A stretch of DNA of 30,288 bases from a virus (IMGVR_UViG_3300037106_000026:1-30288); one strand, 5' to 3'; counted from the first letter of the stretch, positions 14,634 to 22,425 are shown. Program-made: numbers and translations. The notes: generated from the letters alone by a model not told the origin.

Positions 14634-15996
14634 ATTGTTCTGGTTGCATTTGTTGTTGCATACTTGTTCTTGCAGCTTCAAATTCATCTTTATATACATC
14701 AATTTGACCAATTATAAAGTTTGATACATCAGTAATTGTTGTAATATTTTCTTTAATTAATTGTTTGCTACTTAATTTACCCTGTGCTTGCCATAAAGCC
14801 ATATATGTTGGGTGATGTTCTACTGATAATCCATAATGCTTACAAAGAACTGCAGATACTGTTTCTGCTTGAATTTCTTTAATTTGTTTTATCATTGCAA
14901 AATTTAAATCACCTTTTTTCTGAAAATAATCTAATGCTTTATTATAAAATTTACCACCTGATTGATGTAATAAATCGTGTGCCCATTCATGAAATATTGT
15001 TGATGCAGCACCACTACCAGTCGCATTCTGACTAACATTTATTTGTCCTTTTCTACTCCAGCCAGCTTCACCTGCAGTTGCAGGGTCTTGTGTTACTCTC
15101 ATGCCCATCTTTTCCAAACTTTTTTTTGCAATTGTAAATAATGCTTTTGCATCGGCACGGTCATCATATTCACCTTCCCATTCCGGTTTATCTTGAATTG
15201 GTTCACCTTCTGTATTTGCAACATCATAAACAACACATGGGTCGAATTTTACATGAACAATATTTCTTCTTGTTTTAATTGCATTCATTTTAGTATTATC
15301 AATTTGTTCAATACCTGCTTCAACTTTTGTAACATATTCATTATCTCTATTTTGCTGGTCTAAAGTATATTGAGAAAGTTTTCCATCTGCAGTTTTAAAA
15401 AATTTATTTGCACACCAAATTGAAATTGCTTTCTTTTTATCAATGACTTTTCTATGAAATTTTTTATTCCATTTACCTTCACCTGCAACCTGTGTTGCAT
15501 TTGGGTCTTGTAAATAGATTAACATGATATTACTGAAACTATATTTATGAAATTTATGAGAAAAATCTAAAAATTTTTGAAATTCTGCACTTGCTGCTCT
15601 TTCATCAGTAGCATTTGCAATATCTTCAATATATTGTTCTATTTTTGTTTCAAGTTCTGATTTTGTTTTTGCTGGCATACTTGAATTTTGAACTTCGGAT
15701 TTAAGATTTTCTAATTGTGACATAAAATCTTCAAGATTACCAGTTTGACCACCTTGTGTTTCTAATTCAGCATTAATTGTTTTTAATCCATCAAGAACTG
15801 CAGTACTTAATTTATTTCCGAACATCCACCATTCTTTACCATTCCATTGAAAACCAAGTGCAGATAATTTTTCTTTTACTTTTTTTGTTTCTAAATTTAC
15901 ATCAGAAACTACAATATATCTCACATAAGATTTTCCTTCTTTACTGGTAAGATTTTGCTTTTGTAGATTAACATACTCGAAAATACCTTTTTTCAT
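14632..15996 (-). CDS. ArdC-like protein: ssDNA-binding domain plus zinc metallopeptidase
   Basis: 454 aa. Residues about 20-75 form a small extra domain (IVVSDVNLETKKVKEKLSAL, then GFQWNGKEWW) resembling DUF5710-like modules. From about residue 135 the ArdC N-terminal pattern is clear: FQKFLDFSHKFHKYSFSNIM, IYLQDPNATQVAG, then KKAISIWC. The metallopeptidase part carries HEWAH (His336, Glu337, His340), with a downstream Glu in QAETVSAVLCKHYG as probable third ligand region. ArdC proteins protect incoming DNA from restriction and bind single-stranded DNA; phage and plasmid members are known. Here an anti-restriction or DNA-protection role is likely but inferred. A strong promoter motif lies 16 bases upstream, which would make it a late gene and perhaps a virion-packaged protein. 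Confidence 0.8.
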   Translation of the reverse strand: MKKGIFEYVNLQKQNLTSKEGKSYVRYIVVSDVNLETKKVKEKLSALGFQWNGKEWWMFGNKLSTAVLDGLKTINAELETQGGQTGNLEDFMSQLENLKSEVQNSSMPAKTKSELETKIEQYIEDIANATDERAASAEFQKFLDFSHKFHKYSFSNIMLIYLQDPNATQVAGEGKWNKKFHRKVIDKKKAISIWCANKFFKTADGKLSQYTLDQQNRDNEYVTKVEAGIEQIDNTKMNAIKTRRNIVHVKFDPCVVYDVANTEGEPIQDKPEWEGEYDDRADAKALFTIAKKSLEKMGMRVTQDPATAGEAGWSRKGQINVSQNATGSGAASTIFHEWAHDLLHQSGGKFYNKALDYFQKKGDLNFAMIKQIKEIQAETVSAVLCKHYGLSVEHHPTYMALWQAQGKLSSKQLIKENITTITDVSNFIIGQIDVYKDEFEAARTSMQQQMQPEQ

Positions 15997-16012
15997 AGTA
16001 TCAAATATTTTT

Positions 16013-16023
16013 TATAAATACTT
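16013..16023 (-). promoter_or_regulatory. GTATTTATA-type phage promoter motif
   Basis: Coding-strand AAGTATTTATA, 16 bases before the ATG of the ArdC-like gene and immediately after the sigma factor stop (16027). Exact core match. Confidence 0.65.
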
Positions 16024-16026
16024 GAT

Positions 16027-16644
16027 TTAATTGTAAATTATCTCTGGGTTATTTTTTTTGAGTTTGGTTTTTATATAATTAACTCTATTACTAATTGTAG
16101 AACTTGTAACATTAAATTCTTTTCCAATTTCGCAATAATCGTATCCTTGAACGTATTTCATATCAAGCAATGTAAAATCTTGTGGTGATATTTGTGTTGA
16201 AATATAACTTATTGAACTATTATTTTCGAATTCCATATTATTTGTAGTACATATTCCATTTGCCATAAATGTTAAACTGCATGTATTATTGGATGTCGTG
16301 GTGAATGAATTACTAATATCTGCTGATGATGTAAATGATATATTACCAGTTATTGATGTAGCGGTACAAGAATTATTTCTCCATTTATCAATCATATAAT
16401 TTTTAGCAATACTAAAAACCCATGACCTAAATTTTGATTTTGTACAATCAAATGATTTTAAATTTAAAAAAACTTTAATCATTATTTCAGATACATCATC
16501 TTCAAGGTCGTAATAAATAGAATATTTACTTTTTAAAAAATTTTTAACAGATTTTTTATATTTGTTATATAGTTTTTCTTGTGCTTGTTGATTTCCATTC
16601 AAAATATTTTGAATAAGTATCGTATCTTCCTGTTCTATTATCAT
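16027..16644 (-). CDS. ECF-like RNA polymerase sigma factor
   Basis: 205 aa from ATG 16644 (the frame stays open to 16677, but this inner Met sits where sigma region 2 normally begins). Region 2 is clear at about 7-89: EDTILIQNILNGNQQAQEKL, then YYDLEDDVSEIMIKVFLNL, then FRSWVFSIAKNYMIDKWRNN. Region 4 is at about 152-198: SPQDFTLLDMKYVQGYDYCE, then IGKEFNVTSSTISNRV, a helix-turn-helix. Between them lies a Ser/Thr/Asn/Cys-rich linker of about 60 residues, odd in composition and length for an ECF factor. It would redirect host RNA polymerase, and the repeated GTATTTATA motif is the natural candidate target; this is not proven. The first 80 bases overlap the end of the primase gene in another frame. 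Confidence 0.85.
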   Translation of the reverse strand: MIIEQEDTILIQNILNGNQQAQEKLYNKYKKSVKNFLKSKYSIYYDLEDDVSEIMIKVFLNLKSFDCTKSKFRSWVFSIAKNYMIDKWRNNSCTATSITGNISFTSSADISNSFTTTSNNTCSLTFMANGICTTNNMEFENNSSISYISTQISPQDFTLLDMKYVQGYDYCEIGKEFNVTSSTISNRVNYIKTKLKKNNPEIIYN

Positions 16645-17635
16645 ATGGTTTTTGTAACTTATTAATAAAATAATCATCTATAGTTAAACCTCTTGCAGTA
16701 TAAAGACTTTTAATTACTTCATCAATTCCTTTATTTTTACGAAGTTCATCTAAATCTTTTTCATTTGGAATTTTAACTAATTTAACCCTTTCTTCACAGC
16801 CAACATAAATAGTATGTAACATATAATATAGTTCTATAGCATTTTTATAGGCATCAGGGTCTAACAAAATAACGACATCAGGTTTTAATTCTTGCAGTTT
16901 CAAAAACAATGTGGCTGATAATGTTTTTCCTAATATTGGTATAATATTGACGGGAAATGATAACATTTCAAACGCACCTTCAACAAGGTATACAGTAGAA
17001 TCCCAATTTACAAAACCTTCATTAAAAATGATTTTATCTTTATCCGCAAATGGATTTAAATATTTTTTTCTTTTTTCTTTCGGGTCATAACTTCTACCAA
17101 CAAAATAATTTATTTCACCGTTCTTATCATAAGATGGAATAATTATTCTTTTAGCATATTTTCCAGTAGTACAAAAACCAAGCCGATATTTTAAAATAAT
17201 ATCTCGACTTATTTTTCTTTCATTAATGATATAATTATATGCTTCAAAATGTTCAGGATTTCCTTCTTCTAATTGAGAAAACGATATCATTTCATTAGGA
17301 AGTTTAATTTGTACAAATTCTTTTTCATCTTCATTATTACTATAATCAATTAAAATGTTAGCATATGACTTATATATATCATAATCCATATGACTACCAA
17401 ACATTCTAATTAACCTACCCAAAGAACCAGAAAATTTAGGTTCATCACATTTCCAACAACGAAACATTCGTTTGGCAGTATTTATTTCCAAATTAAATTT
17501 TTCATCTGGATAAGATAAACCTTCTCTTTCTTGACAACGAGGACAATTTACTTGCAATTGTTCGCTTTGCAAATAACCATTAACATCACCAAAAATATTT
17601 TGAATGATAGCGTGAAATTCTTGTCCTCTAACCAT
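16565..17635 (-). CDS. DNA primase (DnaG-type, zinc finger plus TOPRIM)
   Basis: 356 aa. The N-terminal zinc-binding domain has Cys31-x2-Cys34 and Cys60-x2-Cys63 (CPRC...CWKC). It is followed by a DnaG-like core with YRLGFCTTGKYAKRIIIPSY and FVGRSYDP, and a TOPRIM fold with VEGAFEML (Glu219) and ILLDPDA (Asp259, Asp261). It makes RNA primers for lagging-strand synthesis, as T4 gp61 and DnaG do. No helicase domain is fused; the helicase is outside this window. The last 27 or so residues are encoded over the start of the sigma factor gene. Start ATG 17635 is the only Met before the zinc finger. It has its own host-type promoter, placed inside the terminator of the upstream gene, with almost no leader. 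Confidence 0.9.
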   Translation of the reverse strand: MVRGQEFHAIIQNIFGDVNGYLQSEQLQVNCPRCQEREGLSYPDEKFNLEINTAKRMFRCWKCDEPKFSGSLGRLIRMFGSHMDYDIYKSYANILIDYSNNEDEKEFVQIKLPNEMISFSQLEEGNPEHFEAYNYIINERKISRDIILKYRLGFCTTGKYAKRIIIPSYDKNGEINYFVGRSYDPKEKRKKYLNPFADKDKIIFNEGFVNWDSTVYLVEGAFEMLSFPVNIIPILGKTLSATLFLKLQELKPDVVILLDPDAYKNAIELYYMLHTIYVGCEERVKLVKIPNEKDLDELRKNKGIDEVIKSLYTARGLTIDDYFINKLQKPYDNRTGRYDTYSKYFEWKSTSTRKTI

Positions 17636-17639
17636 TATA

Positions 17640-17670
17640 CAAATATAAAAAAAAAATGCCCTAAATCAAA
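17640..17670 (-). promoter_or_regulatory. Consensus Bacteroidetes-type promoter for primase, nearly leaderless
   Basis: The coding strand shows TTTG (17670-17667), 19 bases, then TATATTTG (17647-17640), a full match to TTTG-N19-21-TAnnTTTG. Only four bases separate it from the ATG, so the transcript should start at or next to the start codon. The -33 box lies in the loop of the terminator hairpin. Confidence 0.55.
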
Positions 17671-17683
17671 GGAATTTAAGGCA
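17647..17683 (-). terminator. Intrinsic terminator of the 116-aa gene
   Basis: On the minus strand TGCC and TTAAAT pair with ATTTAG and GGCA (TGCC...GGCA ends, one internal mismatch), followed at once by a run of ten T. It lies 22 bases after the stop at 17706. A classic rho-independent terminator, overlapping the primase promoter. Confidence 0.8.
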
Positions 17684-17705
17684 AATCATATAAATATTTT
17701 TAATT

Positions 17706-18056
17706 TTATTTTTTCATTTCATTAATTTTCTTTTCAGAAAATTCAGTACAAAAAGCTAGTTCTTTATCGTTTTCATATAATTCTTCATCAAAAGTATTAT
17801 ATTCATAATATTGTTCTTTAATTTCTTGAACAATATTTTCTATATCATCAGTGGTAATATCAACAACTGCACCAATTCGTCTTATTATTGGAAATGAGAG
17901 TGATTCAATATCTCCATTATTAGATATATCATTTTCTACTAAATAATTTAATAAGAATTCAAATGATGTTGCAACCATTTCTTTTCTATCTTCAGGAAGA
18001 CCATCTAACATTCCAGTTTTAGACCATCTTTCAATAATTTGTTCATTTGTTTTCAT
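17706..18056 (-). CDS. Hypothetical protein (116 aa)
   Basis: Not recognised. It begins MKTNEQIIERWSKTGMLDGL with LPEDRKEMVATSFEFLLNYL following; the middle has FPIIRRIGAVVDITTDDIEN; the end is acidic and helical. The protein is small, soluble, mostly alpha-helical and has no TM segment. It follows the 170-aa coiled-coil gene by 40 bases and is closed by a strong terminator, so it ends the replication-linked operon upstream of primase. Small acidic helical proteins beside primase genes can be replication accessory factors, but that is only context. Confidence 0.7.
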   Translation of the reverse strand: MKTNEQIIERWSKTGMLDGLPEDRKEMVATSFEFLLNYLVENDISNNGDIESLSFPIIRRIGAVVDITTDDIENIVQEIKEQYYEYNTFDEELYENDKELAFCTEFSEKKINEMKK

Positions 18057-18096
18057 AAATATTATATTTAAAAATTCATTTATTTATATCAATAAT

Positions 18097-18609
18097 TTAA
18101 AACCTTCTAATATTTTCCAAGAAAGGAAAGAATAATATTAAACGATTTAAGAAACCCGGACAATAAATTCTAAAATTACCAATACCTGATATAGGGTCAG
18201 TACCTAATTGATTATGATTATTTTGTAATTCATTAAACAACTCAATTATTTTTAATTTTATTGCACCATCTCCAACACCATCTTTAAGATGTTGATTTTC
18301 TTCGAAAATTCTTACATAATCATCTTTTGCAAGGGTTAATTCTGATTTAAGATTTTCATTTGCATTAGAAAGTAATTGAATTTGTTCTTCAAGCCATTCA
18401 ATTCCTTTTGGTTCTTCATCAACTTCAAGCAATTCTTCTTCTTTTTTTTCTGATGTTAATTGTACATCTTGTAATAGTTCTTCAACTTTTTGTTTTGCCT
18501 TTAAGTCACGTTCTTCTGCAGGACTAATTATTTTTTCTTCTTCTTTTTCTGGTGTAGATATTTTATTATCTTTTGCCAATTTTATTAAATTATTATCTTT
18601 TTTTGCCAT
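18097..18609 (-). CDS. Hypothetical coiled-coil protein (170 aa)
   Basis: Not recognised. The N-terminal third is charged and probably disordered (MAKKDNNLIKLAKDNK and a Lys/Glu-rich run). A heptad-like coiled coil follows (about 55-105, with WLEEQIQLLSNANENLKSEL). The C-terminal part (110-170) is more ordered: KIIELFNELQNNHNQLGTDP and a hydrophobic end FLNRLILFFPFLENIRRF that is amphipathic rather than a standard TM helix. It starts 4 bases after the DUF723 endonuclease stop, which implies that the endonuclease was inserted into an existing operon. Confidence 0.7.
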   Translation of the reverse strand: MAKKDNNLIKLAKDNKISTPEKEEEKIISPAEERDLKAKQKVEELLQDVQLTSEKKEEELLEVDEEPKGIEWLEEQIQLLSNANENLKSELTLAKDDYVRIFEENQHLKDGVGDGAIKLKIIELFNELQNNHNQLGTDPISGIGNFRIYCPGFLNRLILFFPFLENIRRF

Positions 18610-18613
18610 ATTA

Positions 18614-19732
18614 TTAAATTATTTGAGGTTTTAAAATATTTATTAATTTATTATTTAGAAATTCATTAATGTTTTTTTCTTTATATGAAATTCTTATTAA
18701 TTGAATATTATTATTCGAACAATATTCATTTTTTATTATATCATTTTGTTTTAAATTTAAAAATTCAATCAATGCCTCATTATCTGATAATAATTTATTA
18801 AATTTTACTATTTCAAAATGTTGTTTTCCATCAAATTCAATTAATATATTATGATTTGGTAAATAAAAATCAAAAGGAAGTTTAAATATTTTTCCAATAC
18901 AATCGTCAAATTTTTTTTGATGTTCAAATTTAATATTATTATTTTTTAGATAATTAATTATTTGTTGTTCACCTTTACTACTTTTACATATAGGACAACC
19001 ACTACCAACTAAATGATTACTTGTTTTTTGAATAAAAGAACCATGAATAGGACAAATAATTTCAATTTTACTTCTATTTGAAATATAGATACTATTGGAA
19101 TAATCATATTTATTACCATGAATCTTTTTTGCTTTTTCAATAAAAACATCTTTATTACATTTATGACCACAACAATATGAACAACCTGAACCACCTAAAT
19201 GGTAATTTGGTTTTTGCTCAAACTCACCATGTTTGGGACATATTATTTTTACTTTACTAATATTATCGACATAAACTACTTTAGAATAATCATATTTATT
19301 GCTATGAATTTTATTTGCTTTCTCAATAAAATATTCAGTATTCATAAATAGACCAGCACATTTAGCACATCCCTTACCAATTAAATGCGATTTTGGTTCT
19401 TGAAAAAATTCTCCATGTTTAGGACAAATTATAGAAATTGGAGAAGTATTATTAATATAAACTGATTTAGAATAATCATATTTATTATTGTGTATAATTT
19501 TTACTTTATTGATAAATTCATTTATGTTAGATTTTAATTTTCCATAACAAATAGGACAACCCCGACCACGTAAATGTGAATCTGGTTGTTGTTCAAATAT
19601 ACCATGCGTCAAACATATAATTTTAATTTTTGTTCTATTATTAAGATAATTAACTAAAGAATAATCATATTCATTGTGATGAATATGATTAGCTTTCATT
19701 ATAAATTCTTTAGTTGTTAATCTTTTTGACAT
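18614..19732 (-). CDS. DUF723-repeat / Vsr-like endonuclease (probable homing-type nuclease), four-module version
   Basis: 372 aa from ATG 19732 (MSKRLTTKEF), chosen because it lines up with the start of the paralog at 820-1716; the frame is open to 19756, which would overlap the upstream gene. Four tandem modules of about 60 residues repeat the pattern F..KA..IH.NKYDYS...Y, KI.IICP.HG.F.Q...HL.G.GC..C, each ending in a C-x2-C pair. The C-terminal domain (about 245-372) has FDFYLP, LIEFDGKQHF and YCSNNNIQLIRISY, like Vsr/DUF559-type PD-(D/E)XK nucleases. It is probably a free-standing selfish endonuclease with a modular zinc-binding DNA reader. It sits between the metallophosphoesterase and the 170-aa gene. 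Confidence 0.75.
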   Translation of the reverse strand: MSKRLTTKEFIMKANHIHHNEYDYSLVNYLNNRTKIKIICLTHGIFEQQPDSHLRGRGCPICYGKLKSNINEFINKVKIIHNNKYDYSKSVYINNTSPISIICPKHGEFFQEPKSHLIGKGCAKCAGLFMNTEYFIEKANKIHSNKYDYSKVVYVDNISKVKIICPKHGEFEQKPNYHLGGSGCSYCCGHKCNKDVFIEKAKKIHGNKYDYSNSIYISNRSKIEIICPIHGSFIQKTSNHLVGSGCPICKSSKGEQQIINYLKNNNIKFEHQKKFDDCIGKIFKLPFDFYLPNHNILIEFDGKQHFEIVKFNKLLSDNEALIEFLNLKQNDIIKNEYCSNNNIQLIRISYKEKNINEFLNNKLINILKPQII

Positions 19733-19748
19733 TAATGTTTTAATTATA

Positions 19749-21176
19749 TTAATCAATATTTAAATTAGCGTTTAAATGCGCCAATAATCCTGTCTTATCG
19801 TTCCAGATAAAACCATCTGCAGCTTTTATAGCACCTATAAAACCTTTCGAAAAATGCCATTGGTCAGTACCTGTCAAACTTGATAAATATCTAACAGTAA
19901 CACCAAGGTCTTCGCTTAATACTTTTGCTTTATCTAAAACTGTGAATTTAATATCTTTTTTACGATGAATGTGCCCAATATGAAATTCATGATATAAAGT
20001 ATTACTCCAATATGGTTTAGATTCAATATCACTTGCCATTAATAATGGTAATGAATTTTCTTTTTCTTCACTACCATGAGTAAATCCAAGTAAAACATTA
20101 CCGTGTTTATAATATTTTCGTGGTAAAGCATCGTTATTAACACATACTTGTTCATCACCATTAAACCATGCTTCTAAATATGAACCCATATAATAACTAC
20201 GTTCAAAATCATGATTGCCGGGAATTACAATTATATCAATTGGTACACCAATTTGTTTTAATATATTAATGCCATCAACCAAAAGTTTAACACCCACTGT
20301 AAATGTTTTTTGCCATCTAACATCTTCATCTTGACTAGTTTGATGACTTGTCGTATCAAACATATTATCTGAATTAAAAAAATCATTTCCAACTGGAAAT
20401 AATATTCGGGTAATAGGAAATCCACTTGCATGTCTTAATAATGTTTCAATTGCATTAATAAATCTTTTACTTGCGATTTTTATGTCATAATCCTCACCAG
20501 TTTCGCCATGCCATGCTAATTTACCAAAATGTAAATCAAATATGCTAATTTCGAGTAAATTATTCTCTTCAGATTTTTTTTGTAATTTTGGAGTAACATT
20601 TAAAATAGGTGGTTTATACGTTTGTGCCATGTCAGCAAATATCTTTTGAATATCTATTGCTTCACTAAGTTGAACATCTTTTTCAAGACGTGCTTTAACT
20701 TGAAAGTTTTGAATTGTTTCAGGATTTTCTTTTTTCCATGAAGTAACATCCCATTTATTAATTACAAAATCTTTTACTTTCCAAATATCTAAATCAACAT
20801 CAGCTACTTCAAGTAATTCATCAAGAGTTTTTATGTGATTTACCGGATAATTTGAACCAGTTTTCCATTCAACTTCCATTTCATTTCCTTTACCAGTAAT
20901 AGTTGTTTTTCCATCTGATTTTTCTTTATTTATAATATTATCTTCTTTTATACTAAAACCACGATAATATTTATATTCTTCATATGCTTGATTAAATAAT
21001 TCAAATAGTTCATCTTCAAGAATTCCATTATAATATTCATCATATGCCAATGCTTTGATGTTTTTTACATATGTATCTGAATACCCACATTTTACTGAGG
21101 CTTCTTTAACCGATATTTGATTTTTTGTTGCGTAATTAAGGATTTCTACTGCTTTTTCTATTCGTTCTTTTTTCAT
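19749..21176 (-). CDS. Metallophosphoesterase with N-terminal helix-turn-helix
   Basis: 475 aa from ATG 21176; the frame extends to a TTG at 21218, but the ATG is preferred. Residues about 5-45 look like a helix-turn-helix (AVEILNYATKNQISVKEASV, then CGYSDTYVKNI). The calcineurin-like core starts near 207: FDLHFGK (Asp214, His216), GNDFF (263-267), GNHDFERSY (320-328), FTHGSEEK (His367) and GHIH (401-404). All main metal-binding motifs are present, so it should be an active phosphoesterase or nuclease. Its combination with a DNA-binding-type head, and neighbours RuvC and primase, suggest a DNA repair or replication nuclease distinct from the SbcD domain elsewhere in the window. The substrate is unknown. 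Confidence 0.85.
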   Translation of the reverse strand: MKKERIEKAVEILNYATKNQISVKEASVKCGYSDTYVKNIKALAYDEYYNGILEDELFELFNQAYEEYKYYRGFSIKEDNIINKEKSDGKTTITGKGNEMEVEWKTGSNYPVNHIKTLDELLEVADVDLDIWKVKDFVINKWDVTSWKKENPETIQNFQVKARLEKDVQLSEAIDIQKIFADMAQTYKPPILNVTPKLQKKSEENNLLEISIFDLHFGKLAWHGETGEDYDIKIASKRFINAIETLLRHASGFPITRILFPVGNDFFNSDNMFDTTSHQTSQDEDVRWQKTFTVGVKLLVDGINILKQIGVPIDIIVIPGNHDFERSYYMGSYLEAWFNGDEQVCVNNDALPRKYYKHGNVLLGFTHGSEEKENSLPLLMASDIESKPYWSNTLYHEFHIGHIHRKKDIKFTVLDKAKVLSEDLGVTVRYLSSLTGTDQWHFSKGFIGAIKAADGFIWNDKTGLLAHLNANLNID

Positions 21177-21220
21177 GTATATATAATTAGATAAAATTAT
21201 TTTTTGATGTTTTGTCAAAC

Positions 21221-21559
21221 TTAATACAAATATACCAAAAACACAAGGTTTTTTATAAATACATTTCCACTTTTTTTCAAAAATACTAGATTTTCCTCAA
21301 TTTTTTGACATTCTTTATTGAAAGTGGTTTCATTAATTACAGATAAATCAAACCATTCACCTTCTTTTTTTAAGTGTGAATATCTTCGTTGTAATGTTCT
21401 TTCGATTTGATGTGCAAATTCTGATTGATATGAATCAATTAATTTTAATTCAGAAGAGTTTCCCGTTTGCAATTCTTTTAGACGTTTATTTGGATGCTTA
21501 GATACTCCAATTTTATAATAACTATTTTCTAATGATTGAATTAAATATATGTATTTCAT
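21221..21559 (-). CDS. GIY-YIG superfamily nuclease (T5orf172 / MUG113-like)
   Basis: 112 aa. The short T5orf172-type domain is visible: YIYLIQSLENSYYKIGVSKH, then PNKRLKELQTGNSSELKLID, then E near 53 in the IERTLQRRY helix and the closing GEWFDLS (about 71-77). This is a compact GIY-YIG fold with YIYLI and YKIG as the two strands. Such proteins cut DNA and are often selfish or of unknown biological role in phages. The ATG overlaps the TGA of the RuvC gene (ATGA), so the two are coupled. The last 25 or so residues (VFIKNLVFLVYLY) are hydrophobic, an unusual tail, and a late-type motif lies within them. Confidence 0.75.
   Translation of the reverse strand: MKYIYLIQSLENSYYKIGVSKHPNKRLKELQTGNSSELKLIDSYQSEFAHQIERTLQRRYSHLKKEGEWFDLSVINETTFNKECQKIEENLVFLKKSGNVFIKNLVFLVYLY
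21254..21264 (-). promoter_or_regulatory. GTATTTATA motif inside the 3' end of the GIY-YIG gene
   Basis: Coding-strand ATGTATTTATA occurs 77 bases before ATG 21176 of the metallophosphoesterase. The core is exact, but the distance to a start codon is unlike the other copies, so it may be chance or a promoter with a longer leader. Confidence 0.3.
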
Positions 21560-22167
21560 TTAATTATTTTCAATTGTTTTAATCCAGCAAATCCAACAGC
21601 ATAACTATCAGACATATCAAAACACATATCTTTTGGTTCTTTACTATCTTTTTTATAAAACCATTCAATTTGGGGTTCTAATTTACAAACTTTTTCCCAG
21701 ATATACAACTTTTTCTTATCACGATATTCAGGTGGAAATGAAAGCGTTTCAACTTTTTCTCCCTTTTTAAATGTAACTTTAACTAATTCAGAACAAAATA
21801 TTTTACGTGAGTCATATACACTTATTTTCTTAGGATATAAACCAAATATAGTAAATAAAATATATCTACAAATACCATTGAATCCATATAATAATGATAC
21901 TGTGTTCGCATTATTGCTTCCACCAAGTGGTTCTTCTACAATAATATGTATTATTTCACCGTTAAGTTCATGTAATATACGTTCTTTATATTCATTTACA
22001 TATTTTCTAAAAATTTCTGCTTTATGAATATCTCTAATTTCAACAGGAATATTTTTATCAGTCTTTAATTCAAGATGTTTTAGTTCAATAAGTTTTCCTT
22101 TATCAGACCATAAAGCACTTCCAATATTAGTTGTACTTATATCTAATGACCATATGTATTTTTCCAT
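21556..22167 (-). CDS. RuvC-like Holliday junction resolvase
   Basis: 203 aa with a RNase H-like fold. Visible acidic residues match RuvC: Asp9 in WSLDISTTNIG, Glu78/Glu79 in IIVEEPLGG, and Asp184/Asp187 in FDMSDSYAVG at the end. SLLYGFNGICRYIL (about 91-104) is the usual helix between the second and third motif. It would cut four-way junctions and branched DNA, clearing recombination intermediates before packaging; it would replace T4 gp49 in that role. It begins 17 bases after the RHH-like gene and overlaps the GIY-YIG gene by 4 bases, so the three probably share one transcript. Confidence 0.85.
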   Translation of the reverse strand: MEKYIWSLDISTTNIGSALWSDKGKLIELKHLELKTDKNIPVEIRDIHKAEIFRKYVNEYKERILHELNGEIIHIIVEEPLGGSNNANTVSLLYGFNGICRYILFTIFGLYPKKISVYDSRKIFCSELVKVTFKKGEKVETLSFPPEYRDKKKLYIWEKVCKLEPQIEWFYKKDSKEPKDMCFDMSDSYAVGFAGLKQLKIIK

Positions 22168-22184
22168 AATAGCATCTTTATATA

Positions 22185-22418
22185 TTATACGTAATTTAAA
22201 TGTTTTTCTTTAAATTCGTCAATCATTTTTTGAATTGCTTTGGGGTTATCCAAATACAATTGTATAAGGTCTTCGATAACACCACCAATTTTTAAACTTT
22301 TTCCTTTACATAATAACTTAAATCTATTATGTAAATCACCTTCAATTATAATAGATTTTGGTTTTGTATTACTGAGCGTAAGTAAATCTTTCATATTTTT
22401 ATTATAAATTTTATCCAT
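22185..22418 (-). CDS. Small protein, possible ribbon-helix-helix regulator
   Basis: 77 aa. The segment PKSIIIEGDLHNRFKLLCKG, then KSLKIGGVIEDLIQLYLDN, has the strand-helix-helix pattern of RHH/CopG-type DNA-binding proteins (I.I...LH.R.K.L.....I...IEDLI..YL). A charged C-terminal helix follows (QKMIDEFKEKH). RHH proteins bind DNA as dimers with the beta strand in the major groove. If real, it could regulate its own operon, which carries ruvC. A promoter motif variant lies 7 bases before the ATG. Length and pattern are the only evidence, and no specific family is recognised. Confidence 0.6.
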   Translation of the reverse strand: MDKIYNKNMKDLLTLSNTKPKSIIIEGDLHNRFKLLCKGKSLKIGGVIEDLIQLYLDNPKAIQKMIDEFKEKHLNYV

Positions 22419-22425
22419 AATTTAT

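Noticed and set aside
16645-16677. Upstream extension of the sigma factor to an earlier Met
   Set aside because: Adds eleven hydrophobic residues not seen in sigma families and deepens the overlap with primase; the inner ATG places region 2 at the usual distance.
17689-17698. TATAAATATT near the stop of the 116-aa gene as another late promoter motif
   Set aside because: Lacks the conserved C (coding-strand G) of the core and sits upstream of a terminator rather than a gene start.
19009-19194. 61-aa minus-strand frame inside the four-module endonuclease gene
   Set aside because: Alternative frame through the repeat modules; Val/Ile-rich with no start signal. The main frame carries conserved Cys/His patterns.
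21177-21218. TTG-started 14-residue extension of the metallophosphoesterase
   Set aside because: An ATG at 21176 precedes the recognisable helix-turn-helix directly; the extra residues have no matching pattern, though the TTG start cannot be excluded.
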